A stretch of DNA of 64,000 bases, from assembly GCA_937916355.1 (NCBI GenBank), contig CALFTM010000062.1, positions 17,105-81,104 on the forward strand, read 5' to 3'. Positions 41,569 through 49,493 of the stretch are shown piece by piece; position 1 is the stretch's first letter, and each line of letters begins with the position of its first letter. The position numbers were made by a program, and so were the translations under genes. The notes beneath the pieces are model-generated. The model searched no databases, was not told the origin of the DNA, and saw nothing but the letters and a program-made list of their open reading frames with translations. This stretch comes from an uncultured Bacteroidales bacterium (lineage in GTDB: Bacteria > Bacteroidota > Bacteroidia > Bacteroidales > Paludibacteraceae).

Positions 41569-42777
41569 TTATTTGTTTTTATTCATCAATCGTTTTGTCT
41601 CCTGCAACTCCTTTTGCAAGAGGCGCACACGTTCTGCTAATTGTTCTTGGCTTGGCAAAGCATCTTTGATTCTGATGTTGTTGTACGTGGCTACACCCAT
41701 CGGAGTAGAGATGCCTTTGAATGACCATTGGACGTCAGCCCTGTTCATATTTGAACACACCAAAAGGCCTATAGTAGGGTTGTCATCTGGCTGCTTTAGA
41801 ATTTCGTCAACAGCGTTTACATAGTAGTTTAATTTGCCAGCAAACTCTGGTTCAAACGCTCTTGCCTTCAGTTCGCATACAATGTAGCAGCGTAATCGAA
41901 TATGGTAGAAAAGCAGGTCGATTCTTCTTGTTCTACCGCCAACAACTATTTCTTTCTGTTTGCCGATAAATGCAAAGCCGTTACCCATTTCAAGCAGCAG
42001 TGCTGTAATGTTCTCGTGAAGGGCTTTCTCTAATTCGCTTTCGTTGTAGGTCTCATGATCCACAGTCGCAAAGCCAAAATCATAATTTTCCTTCACTACA
42101 TACCGTTCCATTTGTGCCAATTGCGGTGTTAAATGCTGCGAAAAGTTATTGGGGACAGTACCATGTTTTTTGTAAATGTCATCTTTCATTACTCGCGTCA
42201 ATATATCGCGACTAATGCCTTCTCGAATGGTGTACCCCACATAGAACAAGGCTTCTTCAATAGTTTTTGAGTGCTGCACAATACGAACATGGTGTCCCCA
42301 TGGTACGCAAGCAAAAGGCAATGGAAATTCTGAAACAGTCTGTTTCAGTTTTTCTCCGTCTTCTATTTGTTTGATTTTCTTATCAAGACTATCATCGGGT
42401 AACATTACTGAAACAAGCTGTTTCAGTTTTTCCAGATTTTCTGCATAAAACAGATACCACTGTTTCATATACCACAAATTGCGCACTGAAAAGTTAGTGC
42501 TGTCAGGAAACTCTCGCTTCAAATCGAGACTAACTTGTTCAACAACTCCTGCTCCCCAACGTTCTTCGGCTTTCTTCTGTACCAAGTCACAACCCAATTG
42601 CCAGTTGAACAGAAGTTTTTCCGCATTCACCTTGACAGCAGCTTTTACCTGTGCAGAACGATAGCGACTCTTAATGTCCGCTATCCAATCTGCATAGTCC
42701 GCATCAATGTGAATGTCATGCGACTTCACGATATATGGTTCGTCCTTTGACTGTATATCTTTATTTTCTTTCGTCAT
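41569..42777 (-). CDS. DUF1016 (YhcG-like) PD-(D/E)XK nuclease-domain protein
   Basis: From the ATG at 42775-42777 the protein has 402 residues beginning MTKENKD; a longer frame starts only with TTG inside the preceding gene. The N-terminal DUF1016 domain (about 25-115) carries LLFNWQLGCDLVQKKAEERWGAG-type sequence, then FSVRNLWYMKQWYLFY. A linker (about 115-165) contains the motif EKLKQ-x-VS twice. The C-terminal nuclease (about 210-385) has GRTRRIDLLFYH with Asp287 and VCELKAR with Glu302 and Lys304. Such proteins occur in restriction and toxin-antitoxin loci; the exact role is not settled. Here it sits between two paralogous HTH genes. Confidence 0.85.
   Translation of the reverse strand: MTKENKDIQSKDEPYIVKSHDIHIDADYADWIADIKSRYRSAQVKAAVKVNAEKLLFNWQLGCDLVQKKAEERWGAGVVEQVSLDLKREFPDSTNFSVRNLWYMKQWYLFYAENLEKLKQLVSVMLPDDSLDKKIKQIEDGEKLKQTVSEFPLPFACVPWGHHVRIVQHSKTIEEALFYVGYTIREGISRDILTRVMKDDIYKKHGTVPNNFSQHLTPQLAQMERYVVKENYDFGFATVDHETYNESELEKALHENITALLLEMGNGFAFIGKQKEIVVGGRTRRIDLLFYHIRLRCYIVCELKARAFEPEFAGKLNYYVNAVDEILKQPDDNPTIGLLVCSNMNRADVQWSFKGISTPMGVATYNNIRIKDALPSQEQLAERVRLLQKELQETKRLMNKNK
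42330..42426. repeat. Two copies of a palindromic repeat inside the DUF1016 gene
   Basis: CTGAAACAGTCTGTTTCAG (42330-42348) and CTGAAACAAGCTGTTTCAG (42408-42426), each followed by TTTTTC, are 78 bases apart, exactly 26 codons. They encode the duplicated EKLKQ-x-VS motif. Each copy is itself an inverted repeat. Confidence 0.7.
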
Positions 42778-42793
42778 TTTTTTGCGATAGAAT

Positions 42794-42994
42794 TTACTTC
42801 GAAGGTGCAATTAGTTCTCGTCTATCCACATTTAAAAGAGTGGCGATTTTGTCCAATGTAGCCAAATCTGGCTGACTGGAGTTGCTACACCATTTGCTGA
42901 CAGTGCAAGCGGATTTTCCCATCTTCTCTGCCAACCATTTACCTGTCTTTTGCTGTTCAACAAGTACTACTTTTATTCGATTAAGATTTGCCAT
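42794..42994 (-). CDS. Small XRE-type helix-turn-helix regulator (first copy)
   Basis: The 66-residue protein has the helix-turn-helix TGKWLAEKMGKSACTVSKWCSN and the same layout as the copy at 41361-41567; about 30 of 58 aligned residues are identical. I start it at the ATG at 42992-42994 because the three codons in front begin with TTG and sit on a promoter box. It is the first gene of the island operon, 16 bases before the DUF1016 gene. AT-rich repeats overlapping its promoter look like operators for itself or its paralogue. Confidence 0.83.
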   Translation of the reverse strand: MANLNRIKVVLVEQQKTGKWLAEKMGKSACTVSKWCSNSSQPDLATLDKIATLLNVDRRELIAPSK

Positions 42995-43000
42995 TATTCC

Positions 43001-43040
43001 CAAATATATTTAATTCTAACGCAAATATATTAAATATATT
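43001..43040 (-). promoter_or_regulatory. Duplicated -7 boxes and AT-rich operator of the island operon
   Basis: CAAATATATT occurs at 43001-43010 and again at 43022-43031, exactly 21 bases apart, about two helical turns. On the minus strand each begins a TATATTTG -7 box. A near-perfect palindrome (AATATATTTAATATATT on the minus strand, one central mismatch) covers the distal copy. The proximal box would give an almost leaderless mRNA, the distal one a 20-base leader. Confidence 0.5.
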
Positions 43041-43107
43041 CCAAAACAAAGAATTCTATTGCAGGATTTGCCAAGCTCGTGCTTTTTTGCACCTTTAAAA
43101 GAAAAAT

Positions 43108-43414
43108 ATGGTATTATTAGGAGAATATAAGAACCACCCAGATGAATCTCTTAGGGAACGAGCCAACAATTGGGCAATTGCAATCGGACTGTAACGTGTG
43201 GATGGACTTAATGTATCTGAATTTCTAATTCAAGATGCTCGTCAGAAGATAGAAGGAAAATCACAATGAACGAAGCCCTGCTATAATTGATGAGCATTAC
43301 GCACAAATATACTCCAATCAAAGTTCCGATGAAGCTATTCCGGCTGATTCCGAAGAGAGTAAAAGAATTTTACAACAACCAAACAACCCTCATTACATAA
43401 ATTTATTTTTCTAA
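43108..43414 (+). pseudogene. Broken VbhA/Fic-type antitoxin gene
   Basis: The frame opens MVLLGEYKNHPDESLRERAN, then NWAIAIGL, meets a TAA and continues in the same frame as RVDGLNVSEFLIQDARQKIEG before another stop. After a frameshift the sequence IIDEHYAQIYSNQSSDEA, then IPADSEESKRI, stays open to TAA at 43412-43414. Together these match, from memory, the helical segment that precedes or accompanies Fic toxins in Bacteroides (antitoxin VbhA-like: NWAIAIGL, VDGL, SEYLI, IEG). At least one nonsense change and one frameshift inactivate it, and no Fic domain follows. Confidence 0.6.
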
Positions 43415-43470
43415 TTTCAAACCACTTACAACAAAACTACAACACTAAAGTGAAAATTTCTTCATAAATA

Positions 43471-43502
43471 TTTGTTATTACCAAAAAAATGCCATACCTT
43501 TG
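43471..43502 (+). promoter_or_regulatory. Promoter of tRNA-Lys
   Basis: TTTG (43471-43474), a 20-base spacer and TACCTTTG (43495-43502) form an ideal Bacteroidetes promoter. The predicted start lies about 25 bases before the tRNA. Confidence 0.75.
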
Positions 43503-43532
43503 CATCGCATTTGAGAAATCAAATAGTGGTTA

Positions 43533-43605
43533 GAGCTAGTAGCTCAGCTGGTAGAGCACATCCCTTTTAAGGATGGGGTCTTGGGTTCGAGCCCCAACTG
43601 GCTCA
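43533..43605 (+). tRNA. tRNA-Lys (anticodon TTT)
   Basis: The 73-base sequence folds as a standard cloverleaf: acceptor GAGCTAG/CTGGCTC, D-stem GCTC/GAGC, anticodon stem CATCC/GGATG with loop CTTTTAA (anticodon TTT), five-base variable loop, T-stem TTGGG/CCCAA with loop TTCGAGC, and discriminator A. CCA is not encoded. The gene is intact. The defence island lies on its 5' side, so it is not a typical 3'-end integration. Confidence 0.97.
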
Positions 43606-43606
43606 C

Positions 43607-43639
43607 AGAGAGGATTCGGAAACGAATTCTCTCTTTTTC
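43607..43639 (+). terminator. Terminator after tRNA-Lys
   Basis: AGAGAGGATTCG and CGAATTCTCTCT form a twelve-pair stem with one G-T pair and a GAAA loop, followed by TTTTC. Confidence 0.85.
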
Positions 43640-43662
43640 GTTTCAAACAAAATTAAATTAAA

Positions 43663-44709
43663 ATGACACTCTTAATTGTCGCACTTCTTCTTACATTAGG
43701 AATCTCATTCCTTTGCTCTCTTTTAGAGGCAACACTCTACTCAACAACTTCGTCCTACATCGAGTCATTACCCGAAAGCAAGGGCGCAGCAAACATCAAA
43801 AAGCTAAAATCAAACATCGAGAGACCAATCGCCGCAATCCTCTCACTCAACACCGTCGCAAACACCGCCGGTGCGGCAGCCGTGGGCGCGCAAGCTGTGG
43901 AAGTGTTCGGGAACGCCTACTTCGGAGTCTGTTCCGCCGCCCTCACCGTGCTGGTGCTCATCTTCTCCGAAATCATCCCCAAAACCATCGGCTCAAACTT
44001 CTGGCGTGAATTGTGCATCCCTGCAGGCTATATCATACAGGTGATAAACTTCATCTGCTACCCTCTGGTCGTCGTCTCTCAGTTCCTCACCAAACTATTC
44101 ACACGCAAAAAATCACAAACCGTCAGCCGCGAAGAGGTGGCTGCCCTCACCAATATCGGTGCGCGCGAAGGTGTATTCCTTGAAAACGAGTACAACATCA
44201 TCAGCAACCTCGTGAAAATGGAGGATGTGAGAATCCACTCCATCATGACTCCTCGAACAGTGGTAGTGGCCGCACCGGAAGAGATGACAATGGAAGAGTT
44301 TTTTCAGAACAAGCATTTTCTGACTTTCTCCAGAATACCGGTCTACGAAGATAGCCTCGACAACATCACAGGGTTCATCTTGAAAACTGACGTGCTGATG
44401 AAACTCGCACTCGGACGAAAGGAAATGAAACTGAAAGAGATCAGACGGGAAATTTTCGCTTGCTACGGAAACATCCCTGTCACGAAGTTCTACGATGAAA
44501 TGTTAAGCAGAAAGGAACAGATTGCCTTGGTCATCGACGAATACGGAGGAATGGACGGCATCATCACATTGGAGGACATCATCGAGACGATATTGGGATC
44601 TGAAATCACAGATGAATTGGATAAACAGGTGGACATGCAAGCTTTTGCGAAAGAGCAGTGGGAAAAACGCTCTTCAAAAATCAACATAGCAAAAACGGAA
44701 GAGTCTTAA
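43663..44709 (+). CDS. CNNM-domain/CBS-pair membrane protein (hemolysin-like)
   Basis: The 348-residue protein has an N-terminal CNNM (DUF21) domain with about four membrane segments (residues 1-150, with LEATLYSTTSSYIESL and LNTVANTAGAAAVG). Two CBS repeats follow (about 195-330, with MTPRTVVVAAPEEMT and VIDEYGGMDGIITLEDIIE). The family is linked to magnesium or cobalt efflux and membrane ion balance. It lacks the usual C-terminal CorC/HlyC domain and ends soon after the second CBS repeat, a short form common in Bacteroidetes. Confidence 0.9.
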   Translation: MTLLIVALLLTLGISFLCSLLEATLYSTTSSYIESLPESKGAANIKKLKSNIERPIAAILSLNTVANTAGAAAVGAQAVEVFGNAYFGVCSAALTVLVLIFSEIIPKTIGSNFWRELCIPAGYIIQVINFICYPLVVVSQFLTKLFTRKKSQTVSREEVAALTNIGAREGVFLENEYNIISNLVKMEDVRIHSIMTPRTVVVAAPEEMTMEEFFQNKHFLTFSRIPVYEDSLDNITGFILKTDVLMKLALGRKEMKLKEIRREIFACYGNIPVTKFYDEMLSRKEQIALVIDEYGGMDGIITLEDIIETILGSEITDELDKQVDMQAFAKEQWEKRSSKINIAKTEES

Positions 44710-44729
44710 AAAAAGACCCTTCCGTCCGG

Positions 44730-45047
44730 TTATTCTTTAACAGGACAATCGTTTGAAGTCCTAACGGTCTCTTTGAAATTTTTATTACCAATCGCCACGG
44801 ACGAAAGAGCCTCCCCGATGAGGTAGACGGCCTCTGATAACTTTTCGTCTGCAGTCATTAAGCGATTAACCATATCCTTCACGACCAAAGTGTCTTCCAC
44901 ATCCTGATTGGGCAAATTCTGCAACACATCCACACAAGGCTTGATGCGTTTCACATCAAATGCGAGACATTCGTGAGATGCTTGCACACTGCGCAACAGC
45001 ACATCTACATTTTGGATTATCGACATAACTTCTTTTGGTTTATCCAT
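44730..45047 (-). CDS. Hypothetical small helical protein
   Basis: I do not recognise the family. From the ATG at 45045-45047 it has 105 residues beginning MDKPKEVMSIIQNVDVLLRS. It is mostly amphipathic helix, with no signal peptide and three cysteines. A longer frame runs 38 codons upstream, but a promoter (45131-45161) places the transcript start near 45124, and the upstream codons look like noncoding DNA. It stands alone, convergent with the CNNM gene. Confidence 0.65.
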   Translation of the reverse strand: MDKPKEVMSIIQNVDVLLRSVQASHECLAFDVKRIKPCVDVLQNLPNQDVEDTLVVKDMVNRLMTADEKLSEAVYLIGEALSSVAIGNKNFKETVRTSNDCPVKE

Positions 45048-45130
45048 ACACTTAATTTTATAAACAATTAAAAATAGTCCTTCTTTGCGTTTAAAGTCCA
45101 GTTCTTTTTGTTTCTCAGAATTTCTGAGGG

Positions 45131-45161
45131 TAAAAATAGAACTATTATATTTTAAAAACAA
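45131..45161 (-). promoter_or_regulatory. Promoter of the small helical protein gene
   Basis: TTG (45159-45161), a 20-base spacer and TATTTTTA (45131-45138; seven of eight positions of TAnnTTTG) on the minus strand, with about 77 bases of leader before the ATG. Confidence 0.5.
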
Positions 45162-45227
45162 GAATGTGTGAATTTATTTTTCTGTACATTATAAGATTTT
45201 TAATTTGCAAATAAAAAGAGAAAAAAA

Positions 45228-45956
45228 ATGGATACTACTCAAATAATAATTCTTTTTCTATTTTGCACGGGTGCGAGCTTCGTTCAACGAGTAAGCGGAT
45301 TCGGTTTTGGCATATTCATCATGACCATGCTCCCCTACCTTCTCCCAAGTTTCGGAGAAGCGACAACCCTGTCAGGAATGCTATCCGCCACACAATCACT
45401 ATTCATCTTTTTCACACACTATAAATATGTCAAATGGAAACAACTGCTCCCCATGCTAATCTCCTTTCTTGCCGTCTCTTTTATCGCCGTAAAATATGTT
45501 GCAGAAGCGGCGGAGACTCATTTGAAACTATTATTAGGGATAATGTTAATCGTCATGAGCCTCTACTTTCTCTTTTTTGATGAAAAGATCAAAATAACAC
45601 CATCTCGAAAACTGCAAGTGGGACTGGGGTCACTGAGTGGCGCGATGGGTGGCCTGTTTGGCATGCAGGGACCTCCTGCCGTACTCTACTACATTGCAGC
45701 GGAGAAAAACAAAGAGTGCTACCTTGCAATGCTACAAACCTATTTTCTCATCGGGAATATCGCCATGACGCTCTACAGACAACAATTCGGTCTCCTCACC
45801 ACAGAGGTGCTCTACTCATGGTGTTACGCTGTATTGGGCATTCCAATCGGAAGTTGGATAGGGAAATGGGTTTTTAAAAAAATTTCAGCCAAGACCCTCA
45901 AAAGAATCGTCTACCTTTACATGATTGTCAGTGGAATAGTCGCAATCATATCATAA
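45228..45956 (+). CDS. TauE/SafE (TSUP) family sulfite/anion permease
   Basis: The 242-residue protein has about eight hydrophobic segments and the TSUP hallmarks: an N-terminal SGFGFGIFIMTMLPYLLP motif near residues 23-40 and the repeat-related LSGAMGGLFGMQGPPAVLYY near 141-160. The family exports sulfite, sulfonates or other small organic anions. The substrate cannot be told from sequence. It has no partner gene; 135 bases without recognisable features separate it from the convergent rseP. Confidence 0.9.
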   Translation: MDTTQIIILFLFCTGASFVQRVSGFGFGIFIMTMLPYLLPSFGEATTLSGMLSATQSLFIFFTHYKYVKWKQLLPMLISFLAVSFIAVKYVAEAAETHLKLLLGIMLIVMSLYFLFFDEKIKITPSRKLQVGLGSLSGAMGGLFGMQGPPAVLYYIAAEKNKECYLAMLQTYFLIGNIAMTLYRQQFGLLTTEVLYSWCYAVLGIPIGSWIGKWVFKKISAKTLKRIVYLYMIVSGIVAIIS

Positions 45957-46091
45957 GGCATCGAACCTCAAGTACTCACACAATCACTCACAACGAAGGT
46001 TGGAAGTGTCTCTCTTCAACGCCACACATTCGACCGATTCGCCCAACTTCTGTCAACGGAAAACAAAAGCACACACAAAGGTTATATTTTG

Positions 46092-47414
46092 CTAAGAGAA
46101 CAGACGAAAGACATCATTCAAATTTGCAAAAATCAAAAGGAAGAAAAGAATCATCATGCCAATCATCTGCGCTTTCATCAAAAAGCTTTCACTCGGTTTT
46201 TTCTTTGTAATCATCTCATAGAGGATAAAAAGCGCATGTCCCCCATCCAGTGCGGGAATAGGCAAAATATTCATAAATGCCAATATGACGGAAAGGAATG
46301 CAGTCATCTCCCAAAACAACTTCCCGTCAAATGGGTAGGGGAATAGACTACCAATCGACATAAAACCGCCCAAACTTTGCATGCCCTCTCTCGTGAACAT
46401 ATACTTCATATCTCCTGCATAGTTAAACAAGCGAGAAACTCCTTTTTCAAAACCGATGGAGAAAGACTCAAAAAAGCCATACTCCTTCTTCTCCTTCTTG
46501 TAATAAGAACTCATCGGACGCATATAGACTCCGATCCGCCCGTTATGGTCTGGCGTGAGCACAAGCGTAGTGTCTCGACCGGCACGGCTGACTCTTGCAC
46601 GTACTGGAATGTTCTTGTTTTGGGAAAAGAAGGTCATACAAGTAGAGACCGAAATCGAGGTAATACTATCATTCAATGCGGTGATACTATCACCAGCCAT
46701 CAGCCCGGCTCTCTCTGCACGAGAACCAACCATAACTGAATCAACGACAAAAGGATAACGGAAGGCCAAAAATCCAGTGTTCGCCTCCATCACCTTCAAT
46801 ATGAAGTCTTCCGGAATATCGACAACCGCCTCTTTCCCATTTCGGAGGACATAAACTTTATCGGCCTCTAAGATCGCACGGAAAGAAGCCTCCTCAGGCT
46901 TTTCAAGTACCATGGAATCTGCCCTCAAAAGAATATCGCCATCTTGAAAACCAATCTCTTTGGCAAGTTCGCTGAACTCCATACCAGACGTGACATTTTT
47001 AAATGGGATATACTCATCTCCATAATGAAAGGCGACCATCGAATAGATTAAAATAGCCAATATGAAATTGAACACCACACCCATGACGATAATCAGCAAA
47101 CGCTGCCATGCCGGTTTGGTGCGAAATTCCCATGGCTCAGGCTCTTTCTTCATCTGCTCGCCATCCAGAGATTCGTCAATCATACCAGCCATTTTCACAT
47201 ATCCGCCTAAAGGCAACCAGCCTATACCATACTCTGTTTCTGAATTTTTAGGTTTAAATTTCAACAACGTCAACCAAGGGTTGAAGAACAGATAGAATTT
47301 CTCTACTCTCACTTTGAAAATCTTAGCCATCAAGAAATGCCCCAACTCATGGATCATCACCAAAATGGAAAGACTCGCAAAAAACTGCAAAACAACAACT
47401 AAAATAGGTGACAT
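46092..47414 (-). CDS. rseP: RIP metalloprotease RseP (site-2 protease)
   Basis: RseP cleaves membrane-anchored regulators such as anti-sigma factors within the inner membrane. The 440-residue protein has the zinc site HELGH at 22-26 in the first membrane helix. PDZ-like regions lie in the middle (about 130-310, with GLMAGDSITALNDS), and the C-terminal NILPIPALDGGHALF carries the third ligand near residue 392. It follows dxr by 31 bases on the same strand, an arrangement usual in Bacteroides. Confidence 0.95.
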   Translation of the reverse strand: MSPILVVVLQFFASLSILVMIHELGHFLMAKIFKVRVEKFYLFFNPWLTLLKFKPKNSETEYGIGWLPLGGYVKMAGMIDESLDGEQMKKEPEPWEFRTKPAWQRLLIIVMGVVFNFILAILIYSMVAFHYGDEYIPFKNVTSGMEFSELAKEIGFQDGDILLRADSMVLEKPEEASFRAILEADKVYVLRNGKEAVVDIPEDFILKVMEANTGFLAFRYPFVVDSVMVGSRAERAGLMAGDSITALNDSITSISVSTCMTFFSQNKNIPVRARVSRAGRDTTLVLTPDHNGRIGVYMRPMSSYYKKEKKEYGFFESFSIGFEKGVSRLFNYAGDMKYMFTREGMQSLGGFMSIGSLFPYPFDGKLFWEMTAFLSVILAFMNILPIPALDGGHALFILYEMITKKKPSESFLMKAQMIGMMILFFLLIFANLNDVFRLFS

Positions 47415-47445
47415 ACAATCTAATTAATTTTTTTCATTAAAAATT

Positions 47446-48606
47446 TCACTCATACTTAGCGGAAAACTCTTCTGCCAACCGTGTGGCGATCTCATGCGTA
47501 GCCACATAGTCCTCATAAACCGGATTGGCAATGAAATCAACCGTCTGCATCGTCTGCTCGATCACATCGGACATCTGTAGAAAACCGATTTTATCCTTTA
47601 AAAATCTCGCCACAACCACCTCATTAGCAGCATTCAAGACACAAGGAGAATTGCCTCCCCTTTCCATTGCCGCATAAGCCAACGCAAGGTTACGGAAAAC
47701 CTCCTGATCTGGCTTTTCGAATGTCATAATGTTTTGGGTAAACAGGTCAAGACGAGGATAATCATTCTCAAACCTTTCTGGGAATCCTAACGCCAATTGT
47801 ATTGGCAGACGCATATCTGGCATTCCAATCTGAGCCTTTATCGCTCCATCACGAAACTGCACCATGGAATGGATCAATGACTGAGGATGAACCACCACAT
47901 CAATCTTAGAGAGTTCCACATCAAAAAGCCACTTCGCCTCCATCACCTCGAACCCTTTGTTCATCATCGAAGCGGAATCAATGGTGATTTTTGCGCCCAT
48001 CGACCAATTGGGGTGTTTAAGAGCATCTGCTGCCGTCACGGTCTCCAAGAACTTACGGTCTTTCCCTCTGAATGGACCTCCCGACGCTGTCAAAAGGAGT
48101 TTCTCCACCTCCGAACACTCTCCCATCAGACATTGAAATATCGCTGAGTGTTCAGAATCGACCGGGTACACTTTCGTATGATACTGCTGGCAAAGCTCGG
48201 AAATCAGACTTCCAGCCACCACCATCGTCTCTTTATTTGCCAATGCGATACTCTTTCCGGCTTTAATAGCACGAATGGTCGGGTAAAGACCTGAATAGCC
48301 CACCATGGCGGTCAACACGATGTCTATGGGTTCCATTGCCGCCACATCAGCGATAGACTGCGCTCCTGCAAAAACCTTGATGGGCAAATCACCCAAAGCC
48401 TCTTGCACCATCGAATATTTCTCCTCGTTGGCAATCACAACGACTTCAGGCATAAAACGACGTGCCTGTTCAATCAACAACTCCGCACTGCTATTGGCAG
48501 TCAAAGCATAGACTTCCAAACGGTCAGGATGATCTGCGATGACCTGCAAGGCTTGTGTTCCGATGGAACCTGTAGAACCTAATATTGCGACCTGAGTTTT
48601 CTTCAT
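47446..48606 (-). CDS. dxr: 1-deoxy-D-xylulose-5-phosphate reductoisomerase
   Basis: Dxr converts DXP to methylerythritol 4-phosphate in the non-mevalonate isoprenoid pathway, which also feeds the menaquinone tail made with menA. The 386-residue protein shows the NADPH fold ILGSTGSIGTQAL near residues 9-21, LANKETMVVAG near 123-133, the metal and substrate segment PVDSEHSAIFQCL near 149-161 and SMMNKGFEVMEAKWLF near 223-238. It lies upstream of rseP and 18 bases downstream of the M23-like gene. Confidence 0.96.
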   Translation of the reverse strand: MKKTQVAILGSTGSIGTQALQVIADHPDRLEVYALTANSSAELLIEQARRFMPEVVVIANEEKYSMVQEALGDLPIKVFAGAQSIADVAAMEPIDIVLTAMVGYSGLYPTIRAIKAGKSIALANKETMVVAGSLISELCQQYHTKVYPVDSEHSAIFQCLMGECSEVEKLLLTASGGPFRGKDRKFLETVTAADALKHPNWSMGAKITIDSASMMNKGFEVMEAKWLFDVELSKIDVVVHPQSLIHSMVQFRDGAIKAQIGMPDMRLPIQLALGFPERFENDYPRLDLFTQNIMTFEKPDQEVFRNLALAYAAMERGGNSPCVLNAANEVVVARFLKDKIGFLQMSDVIEQTMQTVDFIANPVYEDYVATHEIATRLAEEFSAKYE

Positions 48607-48624
48607 AACAAAATTTTAAATTAA

Positions 48625-49479
48625 TCAAAAAGAGATGAACAACTGCGGATCGAGCGGCGAACCCTCTTTCCATAATTGGAACTCGAAATAGGTGTCGGCA
48701 TCTTTCAAAAATGAGGAGAGTATCTCTCCCGCATTCACCTTATCCCCTATCTTCTTCATGTACGGCTGATGAAGTTTGTAGACAGAGGTCAGGTTGTCTG
48801 GATGTTGCACCACCAAGATATAAACATCATCCAACGAGTACTCACACGAGATAACCACCCCATCTAAAATCGCAGAGACACTGGTATTAGGGTCTGCCGA
48901 CAACGTTAGACCGTAAGCATTTCGATGCGGATTGAACGCCTCGACAATTCGCCCGTTTGCCGGTTTATGCATCAAATAGTTCGTAACCTCTTTATTTTTT
49001 TCAATTCCAATGCTGAGTTCCTCAACCTTTTGAGCTTCGAACGAGTCTCGGAAAGCCATTTCCCTCTCCGAAGCCTCCAACAAAGCATTAGAAGCGACGT
49101 TGATCATCGTCTGTTTATCCATTGTCGAATCCACGTGTACTTCACCCGAAACAATCGCCCTCATGGCTGAGATATATTGGGAATGCAACTGTACTTTCTC
49201 ATAAATGGAATCAACCTGAATGGCAGTAAGTTTCAACTCTTTTCCCATTTTTGCATTATCAGCATAACCGGGAAGAAACCCTCTTAAAGGTGTCTTGATA
49301 ATCAAGACCGCAATCAGAAAGAAATAGAGTATCGCCACCACAAAAGAGAAGGTGATCACCGACAATTTTGAGAGGCGGATACGCCAAACCTCCTCCAACG
49401 TGCTTTCGTTGAGGATTGCCAATTTATATTTAAAACGCAACCGTTGTAAAAGCGATTTTCCGTTTGATTTTTTTTCCAT
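48625..49479 (-). CDS. M23-like peptidase fold protein lacking zinc ligands
   Basis: The 284-residue protein has a cytoplasmic N-terminus, one membrane helix (about 38-60), a helical region (about 75-170) and a C-terminal LytM/M23 domain (about 173-284). In an active M23 enzyme the signatures are H-x-G-x-D and H-x-H. Here they read NAYGLTL and TYFEFQLW, so the metal ligands are replaced; only a histidine in VVQHPDN remains. It should therefore be a non-hydrolytic relative, such as an activator or scaffold like EnvC or NlpD. It precedes dxr and rseP. Confidence 0.83.
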   Translation of the reverse strand: MEKKSNGKSLLQRLRFKYKLAILNESTLEEVWRIRLSKLSVITFSFVVAILYFFLIAVLIIKTPLRGFLPGYADNAKMGKELKLTAIQVDSIYEKVQLHSQYISAMRAIVSGEVHVDSTMDKQTMINVASNALLEASEREMAFRDSFEAQKVEELSIGIEKNKEVTNYLMHKPANGRIVEAFNPHRNAYGLTLSADPNTSVSAILDGVVISCEYSLDDVYILVVQHPDNLTSVYKLHQPYMKKIGDKVNAGEILSSFLKDADTYFEFQLWKEGSPLDPQLFISF

Positions 49480-49493
49480 CTTATTTTATTATT

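Noticed and set aside
43533..43605. tRNA-Lys as integration site of the island
   Set aside because: The island is on the 5' side of the tRNA, the 3' end faces a housekeeping gene, and I found no repeat of the tRNA 3' end at 35.9-36.2 kb.
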